Source of the DNA: Spirochaetaceae bacterium
GTDB lineage: Bacteria > Spirochaetota > Spirochaetia > SZUA-6 > Bin103
Direction of reading: 5' to 3'
NCBI GenBank assembly: GCA_028818385.1
Contig: JAPPNY010000251.1
Span: 1 to 11,566 of the forward strand
DNA length: 11,566 nucleotides
The translations under genes and the position numbers were made by a program. Below are positions 1-6,654 of the stretch, piece after piece; position 1 is the first letter of the stretch, and each line of letters begins with the position of its first letter. The notes beneath the pieces are model-generated. The model ran no database searches. It worked only from the letters and a program-made list of their open reading frames with translations, and was not told the origin of the DNA.

Positions 1-1449
1 CCGATGATCTCCGGTCCCAGCGCGATCGTGACCATCTTCACGGCGGTCATCATCGGCACCTACGCCGACGACCTGGCCGAGGCGTTCACGATCGTGATGC
101 TGGCCGGCCTTCTGCAGATCGCCTTCGGGGCGCTGCGCCTCGGCCGGTTCGTGAACTGGCTGCCCGTGTCCGTGGTCCGCGGCGTGTTCGTGGGCGTGGG
201 CTGCTACATCTTCATGAGCCAGACGCTGTGGTTCCTGGGCGCACCGGTCGAGCCCGGCATCGGGCTGGTGGCCATCATCGCGTCCTGGCCGCAGGCGGTG
301 GCGAACCTGAACGGGGACGCGCTGGGCGTGGCGCTCATCACCCTGGCCGTGTTCATCGTGTGGCCGCCCCGGCTGCACCGGGTGGTTCCCAACGCGCTGG
401 CGGCGCTGATCGCCGGCACGCTCGCGGGCGCGCTGTGGTTCGGCGCCGCGCCCCGCATCGCCGAGCCGCGGATCGGCATTCCGGCGCTGCAGATGCCCGT
501 TCTCTCCCCTTCCGTCCTGCTGGACGCCATCCAGCCGGCCCTGATCCTGGCGTTCCTCAGCTCCATCTACAACCTGCTGACGGCGCTGATCATCGACCCC
601 ATCACCGGCCGCACCCACAAGCCGGACCGCGAGCTCTTCGGCCTGGGTGTGGGCAACGTCGCCGCCGGCCTGATCGGCGGGCTGCCCGGCGCCGCGTCGG
701 CCCCGTGCTCGCTGCTCGCGGCCCGCTCGGGCGGGCGCACCCCGGTCACGGGCGTGGTCTGCGCCGCCGTGCTGCTGGCCGTCCTGTTCGGGCTGGGAAG
801 CACCCTGGCGTGGATCCCGCACGCGGCGTTCGCCGGCATCCTGATCAAGGTCGGCTGGGACATGATGGACATCCGCTTCCTGCGGCGGATTCCCAAGCTG
901 TCCGCCGACATCGGCATCGTCACGCTGCTGACCGCGGCGTTGTCGATCTTCGCCGACGTGATCTCCGCGATCGCCGTCGGCTTCTTCATCGCCGGCATGG
1001 CCAACGCGCTCCGCTCCGAGCGGCAGGAACTCAACCAGACCGTCTCCACGCCGCTGCTCGACATGGTGCTCTTTCCGGAGGGCGAGCTGCCGCCCGACGC
1101 CGATCCGTTCCGCGCGCGCGTCGGGCTGCTGTCGCTGCGCGGGCGCTACTCCATCGCGTCCGCGCGGGAGATCGTGCGCGTCATCAGCCCGGACCTAGCT
1201 GACCACGAGGTCGTGATCTTCGACTTCAGCGAGACCGAGGGCATGGACGACAGCGCGGCCATGGCGCTGGAGGAACTGATCAACGGCAGCGTCCTCGGCC
1301 AGGACAAGGGCTGCATCGTGGCGGGGCTCTCGGGCGACCTGGAGAAGAGCCTCACCGCGCTCGGCATTTTCGACCGCCTGCCGCAGGATGGCTTCGCCGC
1401 CGATCTGGACGAAGCCAAGCGCGCCGCCGCCCGGCTTCTGGAACCGTAG
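1..1449 (+). CDS. SulP family anion transporter with C-terminal STAS domain (5'-partial)
   Basis: This is an inner-membrane anion transporter of the SulP (SLC26-like) family; members carry sulfate, bicarbonate or dicarboxylates, and the substrate here is not determinable. The frame is open at the left window edge, and its first visible motif (ISGPSA, residues 2-7 counted from the ATG at base 4) matches the internal SGP motif after the first helices of the family. The true start therefore lies outside the window and the ATG at 4 is internal. Hydrophobic helices fill residues 8-335. The segment GVGNVAAGLIGGLPG (215-229), followed by GGRTPVTG (243-250), matches the conserved SulP core before the last helices. 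Residues about 370-480 form a cytoplasmic STAS domain, with FDFSE (406-410) and DDSAAM (415-420) where the family has its Asp-Ser phosphorylation or switch site. It ends one base from the convergent gene at 1451. The family call is firm; the substrate is open. Confidence 0.9.
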   Translation, partial: PMISGPSAIVTIFTAVIIGTYADDLAEAFTIVMLAGLLQIAFGALRLGRFVNWLPVSVVRGVFVGVGCYIFMSQTLWFLGAPVEPGIGLVAIIASWPQAVANLNGDALGVALITLAVFIVWPPRLHRVVPNALAALIAGTLAGALWFGAAPRIAEPRIGIPALQMPVLSPSVLLDAIQPALILAFLSSIYNLLTALIIDPITGRTHKPDRELFGLGVGNVAAGLIGGLPGAASAPCSLLAARSGGRTPVTGVVCAAVLLAVLFGLGSTLAWIPHAAFAGILIKVGWDMMDIRFLRRIPKLSADIGIVTLLTAALSIFADVISAIAVGFFIAGMANALRSERQELNQTVSTPLLDMVLFPEGELPPDADPFRARVGLLSLRGRYSIASAREIVRVISPDLADHEVVIFDFSETEGMDDSAAMALEELINGSVLGQDKGCIVAGLSGDLEKSLTALGIFDRLPQDGFAADLDEAKRAAARLLEP

Positions 1450-1450
1450 C

Positions 1451-2446
1451 TCAGCCGACCGGTTCGACCTCGACCACCTCCGAGCGCTCGAACGAGCGGA
1501 CGCACGCCTCGATGACGAGTTGCGCCTGCAGCGCGTCCACGCCGGAGGCGTCGATCCGCTCCGGCGGCACGCCCGCATCGAGCTGGTCGACCCAGCGGGC
1601 GATCCGGCTGTCGAAGGTCTCGTTGAAGCCGAGCATCCCGCCCAGGTAGTGCAGGGTCTCCGCTTCCTCGCTCTCGCGCGTGAAGAAGGTCAGGCGCTGG
1701 CACGCCTCCTCCAGCAGGAAGCGTCCCTTGGAGCCGGTCACGTCGCAGGTCTCCAGGCCGAAGCCGCCGCCGGCGTCGTAGCTGCCGGTGAGCGATCCGA
1801 TCATGCCGCCCGCGAACTCGAAGATGATCTTGGCGTTGGACCAGATCGCGCGGCCCTCACCCTTCATGAAGAAGGCCGCCACCCGCTTGATGTCGCCGCC
1901 GAAGTAGCGCATCACGTCGATGGAATGGGGGTGCAGCGCGCGGATATGGAACCAGGGCGAGGTCTCCACCGGGTTGTTGATCCACATGGTCATGCCGATC
2001 ATGTGCAGGGTCCCCAGCCGGCCGGCGTCCACCCACTCCCTGGCGCGCTCGGCCGCCGGCGTGAAGCGGTGGTTGAGGTTGATCGCGTACGGCAGGTTCT
2101 TCGCCGCGGCCCGCTCGACCATCTTGCGCCCCTCGTCGATCCGGTTGGAGATGGGCTTCTCGCCCAGCACCGGGATGCCGGCTTCGAGCAACTCCATGGT
2201 CGGCGCGAAGTGGTCGCCGCCGTTCTCCTCGCCCTTGGTGCAGACGCTGCACGCCGCCAGCTCGATGCCGCTGGACAGCATGTCGGGGATGGACGTGAAC
2301 GTCCGCGCGCCGTGCGCGTCGGCAAGCTGCGCGGCGCGCGCCTCGTCGATGTCGCAGACCGCGACCACGTCGCTCTTGGGGTGCTTGGCGTATGCTTGCG
2401 CATGGCGGGTACCGATGCCGCCCGCGCCGACGATGCCGATGTTCAT
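1451..2446 (-). CDS. Gfo/Idh/MocA family NAD(P)-dependent oxidoreductase
   Basis: A 331-residue protein of normal family length with an N-terminal Rossmann fold and a C-terminal alpha/beta dimerisation domain. The nucleotide-binding glycine motif is GAGGIG at residues 7-12 directly after the first strand, and the family EKP motif is at 96-98. The segment LHPHSID (171-177) carries the His/Asp pair expected in the substrate pocket. Members oxidise or reduce sugars, inositols, sugar acids and related polyols; the substrate here is unknown. The frame could extend to an ATG at 2485, but the ATG at 2446 starts exactly at the first Rossmann strand (MNIGIVG) and leaves a 41-base divergent spacer to the hydrolase at 2488, so I chose it. 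No strong SD is visible at either start. Divergence from the hydrolase hints at shared regulation, but no operator was recognised. Confidence 0.88.
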   Translation of the reverse strand: MNIGIVGAGGIGTRHAQAYAKHPKSDVVAVCDIDEARAAQLADAHGARTFTSIPDMLSSGIELAACSVCTKGEENGGDHFAPTMELLEAGIPVLGEKPISNRIDEGRKMVERAAAKNLPYAINLNHRFTPAAERAREWVDAGRLGTLHMIGMTMWINNPVETSPWFHIRALHPHSIDVMRYFGGDIKRVAAFFMKGEGRAIWSNAKIIFEFAGGMIGSLTGSYDAGGGFGLETCDVTGSKGRFLLEEACQRLTFFTRESEEAETLHYLGGMLGFNETFDSRIARWVDQLDAGVPPERIDASGVDALQAQLVIEACVRSFERSEVVEVEPVG

Positions 2447-2487
2447 GTCGCCGCGGAGCCTACCACGGTCCCCGCCGAGAGGCATCG

Positions 2488-3300
2488 ATGACGCGGAAAT
2501 CCGGCTACGTGACCGCCAATGACAGCGTGCGCCTGCACTACGACGAGGTCGGCGCCGGCAAGGCGGTGATGCTCATCCACGGAGGCGGCCTGAGCAACGT
2601 CTGGTGGGACCGGAACCTGCCGGGCCTCAGCCGGCGCTTCCACGTGATCGCGCCGGACACACGCGGCTGCGGCCGCTCGCAACGCACCCCGTGGGGCCAC
2701 CGCACCGCCCGTTACGCGGCGGACGTGCGCGAGATCATCCACGCCTTGGGGCTGCACGACGTGACGCTGGTCGGCTGGTCGATCGGCGCCCGCACCTGCT
2801 TCTCCTACCTGGAGCTGTTCGGCGGCCACCGGCTGCGCGGCGTGGTCCTGGTCGACGAGACCGTGCACGTCTCCGTCCACGCACCACGCCCTCCGGGGTC
2901 CGAGCAACAGCCGGGCGAGAGCGACCGCGACCACCGGCGGCGCACGATGCGGACGATGCTGGGCCCGGTCTTCGGCCCCCAGGCCACCGACGAGGAGATC
3001 GACCGGCTGGCCGACTCCGCCTCCGGCTACCGGCCGGCCGGCGAGACGCTGAGCCCCGACTACCACGCGCAGGATTGGCGCCCGCTCTGCCCGGCGGTCA
3101 GGGTGCCCGTACTGGTGACCGCGGGCCGCCACAGCGGCGCGCTCCCGGGCTGCAAATACGCCGCCGACCACATCCCCGACGCCCGCCTGGAGATCTTCGA
3201 GGACAGCGACCACGCACCGTTCTACTCGGAAGCCGATGAATTCAACCGCGTCATCGCCAGCTTCGTGAACGATCCGCTCGGAGTCCTGGCTTCGCGGTAG
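2488..3300 (+). CDS. Alpha/beta hydrolase fold protein
   Basis: A cytoplasmic 270-residue alpha/beta hydrolase, the usual size for small esterases, lactonases and C-C hydrolases of the family. HGGG at residues 31-34 follows strand 3 and forms the oxyanion-hole region. GWSIG (96-100) is the nucleophile elbow with Ser98, and the catalytic His is most likely His242 in DSDHAPF. The usual acidic residue after strand 7 seems replaced: the segment is AGRHSG (212-217), with Ser216 where Asp normally sits. Asp123 after strand 6 (VLVDE) is a possible substitute. The ATG at 2488 is chosen because GAGAGG at 2477-2482 sits 5 bases upstream and the extended frame ahead of it is arginine- and cysteine-rich noise. 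It is divergent from the oxidoreductase at 2446 and 42 bases upstream of the GHKL gene on the same strand. The substrate is unknown. Confidence 0.88.
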   Translation: MTRKSGYVTANDSVRLHYDEVGAGKAVMLIHGGGLSNVWWDRNLPGLSRRFHVIAPDTRGCGRSQRTPWGHRTARYAADVREIIHALGLHDVTLVGWSIGARTCFSYLELFGGHRLRGVVLVDETVHVSVHAPRPPGSEQQPGESDRDHRRRTMRTMLGPVFGPQATDEEIDRLADSASGYRPAGETLSPDYHAQDWRPLCPAVRVPVLVTAGRHSGALPGCKYAADHIPDARLEIFEDSDHAPFYSEADEFNRVIASFVNDPLGVLASR

Positions 3301-3320
3301 CGAACGCCACGGGGAGTGCC

Positions 3321-3326
3321 TATCAT
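3321..3326 (+). promoter_or_regulatory. Possible -10 element for the GHKL ATPase gene
   Basis: TATCAT differs from TATAAT at one position and stands out in GC-rich sequence. It lies 16 bases before the ATG at 3343, so transcription would begin only about 8-10 bases before the start codon and the message would be almost leaderless. This fits the absence of a Shine-Dalgarno site there. No good -35 is present (TAGCGA at 17-base spacing matches 3 of 6), so this is weak. Alternatively the gene is read through from the hydrolase gene. Confidence 0.25.
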
Positions 3327-3342
3327 CGGGACCTGCTGAACC

Positions 3343-5247
3343 ATGGCACCACGGACGACGACCAGGAAGCGAGCGAGCCGGGCTCGCAGCGGCACGCGCT
3401 CCTCGTCGCGCGCTCGGAACGGCGGCAAGCTCCGCATCGGCGACCACTGGAACGCGATCACCATCATCGCCCTCTCGCAGAACAGCCCGCTGAAGGCGAT
3501 CGCCGAGTTCGTCGAGAACTCCATCGACGCCAACGCCAGGAACGTCACCATCGTCCGCGGCCGCGAGCAGGGCGAGCACTACCTGCGCGTCGTGGACGAT
3601 GGCGAGGGCATCCGGCTGAATCAGGACGGCGTTCCCGACTTCGCCTACGTCGCCACCCATATCTGCGACTCGATCAAGCGCACGCTCAAGCGCCAAGGCG
3701 CCGGCAACATTCAGGGCGAGTTCGGCATCGGCCTGTTGAGTTTCTGGACGGTCGGCGAACGGCTCGTGCTCTCGTCCCGCGGCGCGGACGGCCACGCATA
3801 CGAGATGGAGATGCTGAAAGGCGATCAGCGCTACCAGCTCACCCGGCGCCGCATCCTGTTCGCCCAGCCCGGCACGGAACTGCTCGTCCGGCCGCTGCTG
3901 CCCGGCATCCGCCAGTTGAGCGCCGAACGGATCCAGGGATTCCTCGCCAGCGAGCTGCGCGAACGCATCCGCGCCTCGGGCGTGCGCATCAACATCAAGG
4001 ACCGCCGCGCCCGCGCGGAGCTGGAAGTCGTGCCCCGCGAGTTCACCGGTCGACCGTTGCGGGGCATCGAGCCGATCCAGACTCCCGAGGGCACCGTCGA
4101 AGCCGAGATCTACCTGAACGAACCGAGCGCCGACAACTGCGTCGCACTGTTCCGCCATGGCACCCGTGTGGTACCCGACATCTCCCGGCTGCCCGGACTG
4201 GACCGGGAACCGTGGACAACGGGGTTGCTCCAGGGGCTCGTCGAGGCGCCGTTCCTGCAGCTCACCCCGGGCACGCGTGACGGCGTCGTCCTCGACGCCC
4301 GCTTCGAGGCGCTGTGCACCGGTCTCCGACAGATCGAGCCGGCGATCCTCGAGCAGATCGAGCGGGAGCGAGCCGCGGCGGAGGAGGAAGCCAGCCGCAG
4401 CATCCTGCGCTCGGTCCGCAAGGCACTCACCGAAGGCTTCCAGTCACTGCCTCGAGAGGATTACACGATGCTGGAGGTGCCCGAGCCACGCCGTACGCGT
4501 GTCGCCGGCGCCGACGGTCACGAGTCCGGGAACGACGGCCTCGGCGAGTTGCCGCTGGGCGCCGACGACCCGCAGCAGGCGGTCGAGCCTGGGCCCACCG
4601 AGCCGACGAACGACGCAGAGCCGTCGGCGCCCGCGCCGCGCAAGTTCTACGAGCACGCCGGTCCGCTGCACAAGCTGACCGTGTCCCCTGCATCCTCGGT
4701 GGTGAAGGTCGGCGAGTCATGCACGATCCGCTGCATCCCCAAGGACCGTAGCGGCCGTGTGATCGAGGCCGGCGTGGACGTCCGATGGCGGCTCATCGAA
4801 GGCGGCGGCAGTCTCGCCGACGACGACCGCGAGGTTGTCCGGTTCTTGGCGTCCGACCAGCCGGGGCTCACCGTCCTGCAGGCGACGGCGAAGCAGGCGG
4901 AGAGCGAGTGTTCGGCCGAGGCCACGGTCACGGTGGCCGAGTCCATCGGGGAACGGCTCGGCAACTCCGACCACGGAGGCGGACGCGGGATCCCCGACTA
5001 CACGTATCGCCACGCGCCCGGCGAGTTGTGGCGCTCCCGCTACGATGTCGAGCACAACCTGATCGTCGTCAACAACGGCCACGGTGACTTCCGCTACGCC
5101 GAGCAGAAACGGCCGCGCCACCTTCGCTACATGCTGCGGCTCTACGCCAAGGAGCTCGTGCTGAACAACTTCGCCGGCTACGACCCCGACCAGATGCTGG
5201 AGCGAATGATCGAACTGTCCCTCTACACGGAGGAACACCTCCGCTGA
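3343..5247 (+). CDS. GHKL (Hsp90/MutL/MORC-like) ATPase with Ig-like domain and novel C-terminal module
   Basis: A 634-residue protein. Residues 1-28 are a basic, Arg/Ser-rich, probably disordered tail. Residues about 33-180 are a GHKL ATP-binding domain: ExxxN motif at Glu55-Asn59 with IDA following, DDGEG (85-89), and GEFGIGLLSF (125-134) as the G2/lid motif, all intact. Residues about 180-330 look like the transducer (S5-like) domain, ending in LTPGTRDGVV (307-316). A charged helix follows (about 330-365, ERERAAAEEEA), then an acidic and proline-rich linker (380-433), an Ig-like beta domain (about 441-532), and a module at 548-634 I do not recognise. No signal peptide or membrane segment is seen, so it should be cytoplasmic. 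Prokaryotic MORC-like ATPases are known in restriction and defence contexts, but no partner is adjacent here; DNA- or chaperone-related action is inference. It is convergent with the gene at 5256, 8 bases away. Confidence 0.85.
   Translation: MAPRTTTRKRASRARSGTRSSSRARNGGKLRIGDHWNAITIIALSQNSPLKAIAEFVENSIDANARNVTIVRGREQGEHYLRVVDDGEGIRLNQDGVPDFAYVATHICDSIKRTLKRQGAGNIQGEFGIGLLSFWTVGERLVLSSRGADGHAYEMEMLKGDQRYQLTRRRILFAQPGTELLVRPLLPGIRQLSAERIQGFLASELRERIRASGVRINIKDRRARAELEVVPREFTGRPLRGIEPIQTPEGTVEAEIYLNEPSADNCVALFRHGTRVVPDISRLPGLDREPWTTGLLQGLVEAPFLQLTPGTRDGVVLDARFEALCTGLRQIEPAILEQIERERAAAEEEASRSILRSVRKALTEGFQSLPREDYTMLEVPEPRRTRVAGADGHESGNDGLGELPLGADDPQQAVEPGPTEPTNDAEPSAPAPRKFYEHAGPLHKLTVSPASSVVKVGESCTIRCIPKDRSGRVIEAGVDVRWRLIEGGGSLADDDREVVRFLASDQPGLTVLQATAKQAESECSAEATVTVAESIGERLGNSDHGGGRGIPDYTYRHAPGELWRSRYDVEHNLIVVNNGHGDFRYAEQKRPRHLRYMLRLYAKELVLNNFAGYDPDQMLERMIELSLYTEEHLR
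4663..4938 (+). other. Ig-like domain encoded inside the GHKL ATPase gene
   Basis: Residues about 441-532 show the alternating beta pattern of bacterial Ig-like domains: LTVSPASSVVKVGESCTI at the first strands, VDVRWRLIEGGG in the middle with the core Trp482, and SAEATVTV at the last strand. Domains of this kind are common in secreted or surface proteins and uncommon after a GHKL ATPase. Boundaries are approximate. Confidence 0.6.
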
Positions 5248-5253
5248 CGTCAG
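5228..5253. terminator. Hairpin and palindrome between convergent genes, possible bidirectional terminator
   Basis: CGGAGG-AACA-CCTCCG (5228-5243) is a perfect 6-bp stem with a 4-base loop at the extreme 3' end of the GHKL gene. It is followed at once by the 10-base palindrome CTGACGTCAG (5244-5253), which contains that gene's stop codon. The convergent aminotransferase ends at 5256. There is no U-tract on either strand, so this is not a classical intrinsic terminator and the call is tentative. Confidence 0.3.
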
Positions 5254-5255
5254 GT

Positions 5256-6584
5256 CTACAGGTCGGCGACCTCCTCGATGGTCTCGGCGACCAGGGCGAA
5301 CAGGTCGTCGATCTGGGACGGCGTGATGGGCAGCGGCGGCGCCAGGGCGATGGTGTCGCCGGTGACGCGGATGAACGCACCCTTCCCGAACGCCTTGTGC
5401 AGCGCGGTCATGCCGCGCAGGGTCGGCTTGCCCGGCACCGGCGCGAGCTCGATCGCCGCGGTCAGCCCGATGTTGCGGATGTCGATCACGTGCGGCAGCC
5501 CGCGCAGGGCGTGCGCGGCGTTCTCCCAGTGCTCGGCGAGATCGGCCGCGCGGGTCAGCAGCCGATCGCTCTCGTAGACCCTGAGCGTGGCGCGCGCCGC
5601 CGCGCAGGCCAGCGGATGGCCGGAGTAGGTGTAGCCGTGGGTGAACTCGATCGCGCCCTCCGGTCCCGCCATGAAGGTGTCGTAGATCTCCTCGCGGACC
5701 GCCACCGCCCCCATCGGCACGGTGGCGTTGGTCAAACCCTTCGCCAGCGTGACCATGTCGGGCAGCAGGTCGAAACGCGTGGCCGCGAACGGTGAGCCCA
5801 GCCGCCCGAAGCCGGTGATCACCTCGTCGAAGATCAACAGGATGCCGTGCGCGGCGGTGATCTCCCGCAGCCGTTCCAGGTAGCCGACCGGCGGCACCAG
5901 CACGCCCGTCGAGCCGGACATGGGCTCGACGATCACCGCGGCGATGGTCTCCGCGCCGTGCAGGGCGATCAGGTCGAGCAGCGCGTCGGCGCGCTCAGCC
6001 CCGTGCGCGGGCTGCCCGCGGCTGAACGCATTGCGCTCCGGGTCGTGCGTGTGCGGCAGGTGGTCGACGCCGGGGAGCAACGCCCCGTACGGCGTGCGGT
6101 TGGGGCCCATGCCGCCCACGGAGATCCCGCCGAAGCCCACGCCGTGGTAGGCGCGCTCGCGGCCGATCAGGCGGGTGCGGGCGCCCTCACCGCGCCGCCG
6201 GTGGAAGGCGAGCGCGATCTTCAGCGCCGTGTCCACCGCCTCGGACCCGGAGTTGACGAAGAACGGGTGGCCGAGGTCGCCCGGCAGGATTGCCTGCAGC
6301 TCGCCGGCCAGCTCGAACGCCGCCGGGTGGCCCATCTGGAAGGAGGTCGCGTAGTCGAGCTCCGCGACCTGGCGCTGCACGGCCTCCACGATCTCCGGCC
6401 GGCCGTGGCCGGCGTTCACGCACCACATGCCGGCGATCCCGTCGATGAGCCGGCGGCCGTCGCGGGAGCGGTAGTAGACGCCCTCGGCGGACTCCACCAG
6501 CCGCGGGGCGCTCTTGAACTGCCGGTTCGCCGTGAACGGCATCCAGTAGGTTTGCAGGTCCAGGTCGCTCGTCTTCGTTGACAC
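5256..6584 (-). CDS. Class III PLP aminotransferase, omega-amino acid (beta-alanine-like):pyruvate type
   Basis: A 442-residue fold-type I PLP enzyme that likely transfers an omega-amino group to pyruvate, giving alanine and a semialdehyde. YWMPFTANRQF near the N terminus (13-23), AGMWCVNAGHG (51-61) and the SFQMGHPAA segment (81-89) are characteristic of the beta-alanine:pyruvate transaminase subgroup. NSGSEA (111-116) binds the PLP phosphate, FDEV (252-255) gives the Asp contacting the pyridine nitrogen, and Lys282 in TLAKGLTNA is the Schiff-base lysine. Arg406 may be the substrate-carboxylate arginine. The start is GTG at 6584, fixed by a strong SD (GGAGGG on the minus strand, 6590-6595) 5 bases upstream. 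The gene is divergent from the CocE-type hydrolase gene. Other amines or omega-amino acids are possible substrates; the exact one cannot be read from sequence. Confidence 0.9.
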   Translation of the reverse strand: MSTKTSDLDLQTYWMPFTANRQFKSAPRLVESAEGVYYRSRDGRRLIDGIAGMWCVNAGHGRPEIVEAVQRQVAELDYATSFQMGHPAAFELAGELQAILPGDLGHPFFVNSGSEAVDTALKIALAFHRRRGEGARTRLIGRERAYHGVGFGGISVGGMGPNRTPYGALLPGVDHLPHTHDPERNAFSRGQPAHGAERADALLDLIALHGAETIAAVIVEPMSGSTGVLVPPVGYLERLREITAAHGILLIFDEVITGFGRLGSPFAATRFDLLPDMVTLAKGLTNATVPMGAVAVREEIYDTFMAGPEGAIEFTHGYTYSGHPLACAAARATLRVYESDRLLTRAADLAEHWENAAHALRGLPHVIDIRNIGLTAAIELAPVPGKPTLRGMTALHKAFGKGAFIRVTGDTIALAPPLPITPSQIDDLFALVAETIEEVADL

Positions 6585-6606
6585 CAGTTCCCTCCGATCA
6601 GAGAAT
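6578..6606 (+). promoter_or_regulatory. Sigma70-type promoter for the CocE-hydrolase operon
   Basis: A perfect -35 hexamer TTGACA (6578-6583) is followed by exactly 17 bases and GAGAAT (6601-6606), which matches 4 of 6 of TATAAT. Transcription would begin near 6613, leaving about 40 bases of leader before the ATG at 6655. The -35 lies over the GTG start codon of the divergent aminotransferase gene and the spacer covers its SD. No experimental support. Confidence 0.4.
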
Positions 6607-6615
6607 CGTCAACGG

Positions 6616-6644
6616 ACCGTACCGCCCCGCGGGCTCGCGCTCAA
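6616..6644 (-). promoter_or_regulatory. Possible promoter for the aminotransferase gene
   Basis: On the minus strand TTGAGC (6639-6644) is separated by 17 bases from TACGGT (6616-6621), giving a start near 6609 and a leader of about 25 bases that includes the strong SD. The -10 matches only 3 of 6, so this is a weak call. If real, it faces the rightward promoter at 6578-6606 with only 9 bases between the two -10 hexamers. Confidence 0.2.
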
Positions 6645-6654
6645 GCACTCAACC

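Noticed and set aside
2447..2487. Search for promoters or an operator in the 41-base divergent spacer
   Set aside because: Only the SD for the rightward gene is convincing; no paired hexamers or good inverted repeat were found there, so promoters probably lie inside the coding ends.
1388..2491. Open frame of 367 codons on the plus strand over the first oxidoreductase
   Set aside because: Shadow of the minus-strand gene, whose GAGGIG and EKP motifs are clear.
2443..4158. Open frame of 571 codons on the minus strand
   Set aside because: It lies antisense to the alpha/beta hydrolase and the GHKL ATPase, both with clear motifs. Its composition (runs of Ala, Arg, Val, Asp, His, no domain) is that of a high-GC shadow frame.
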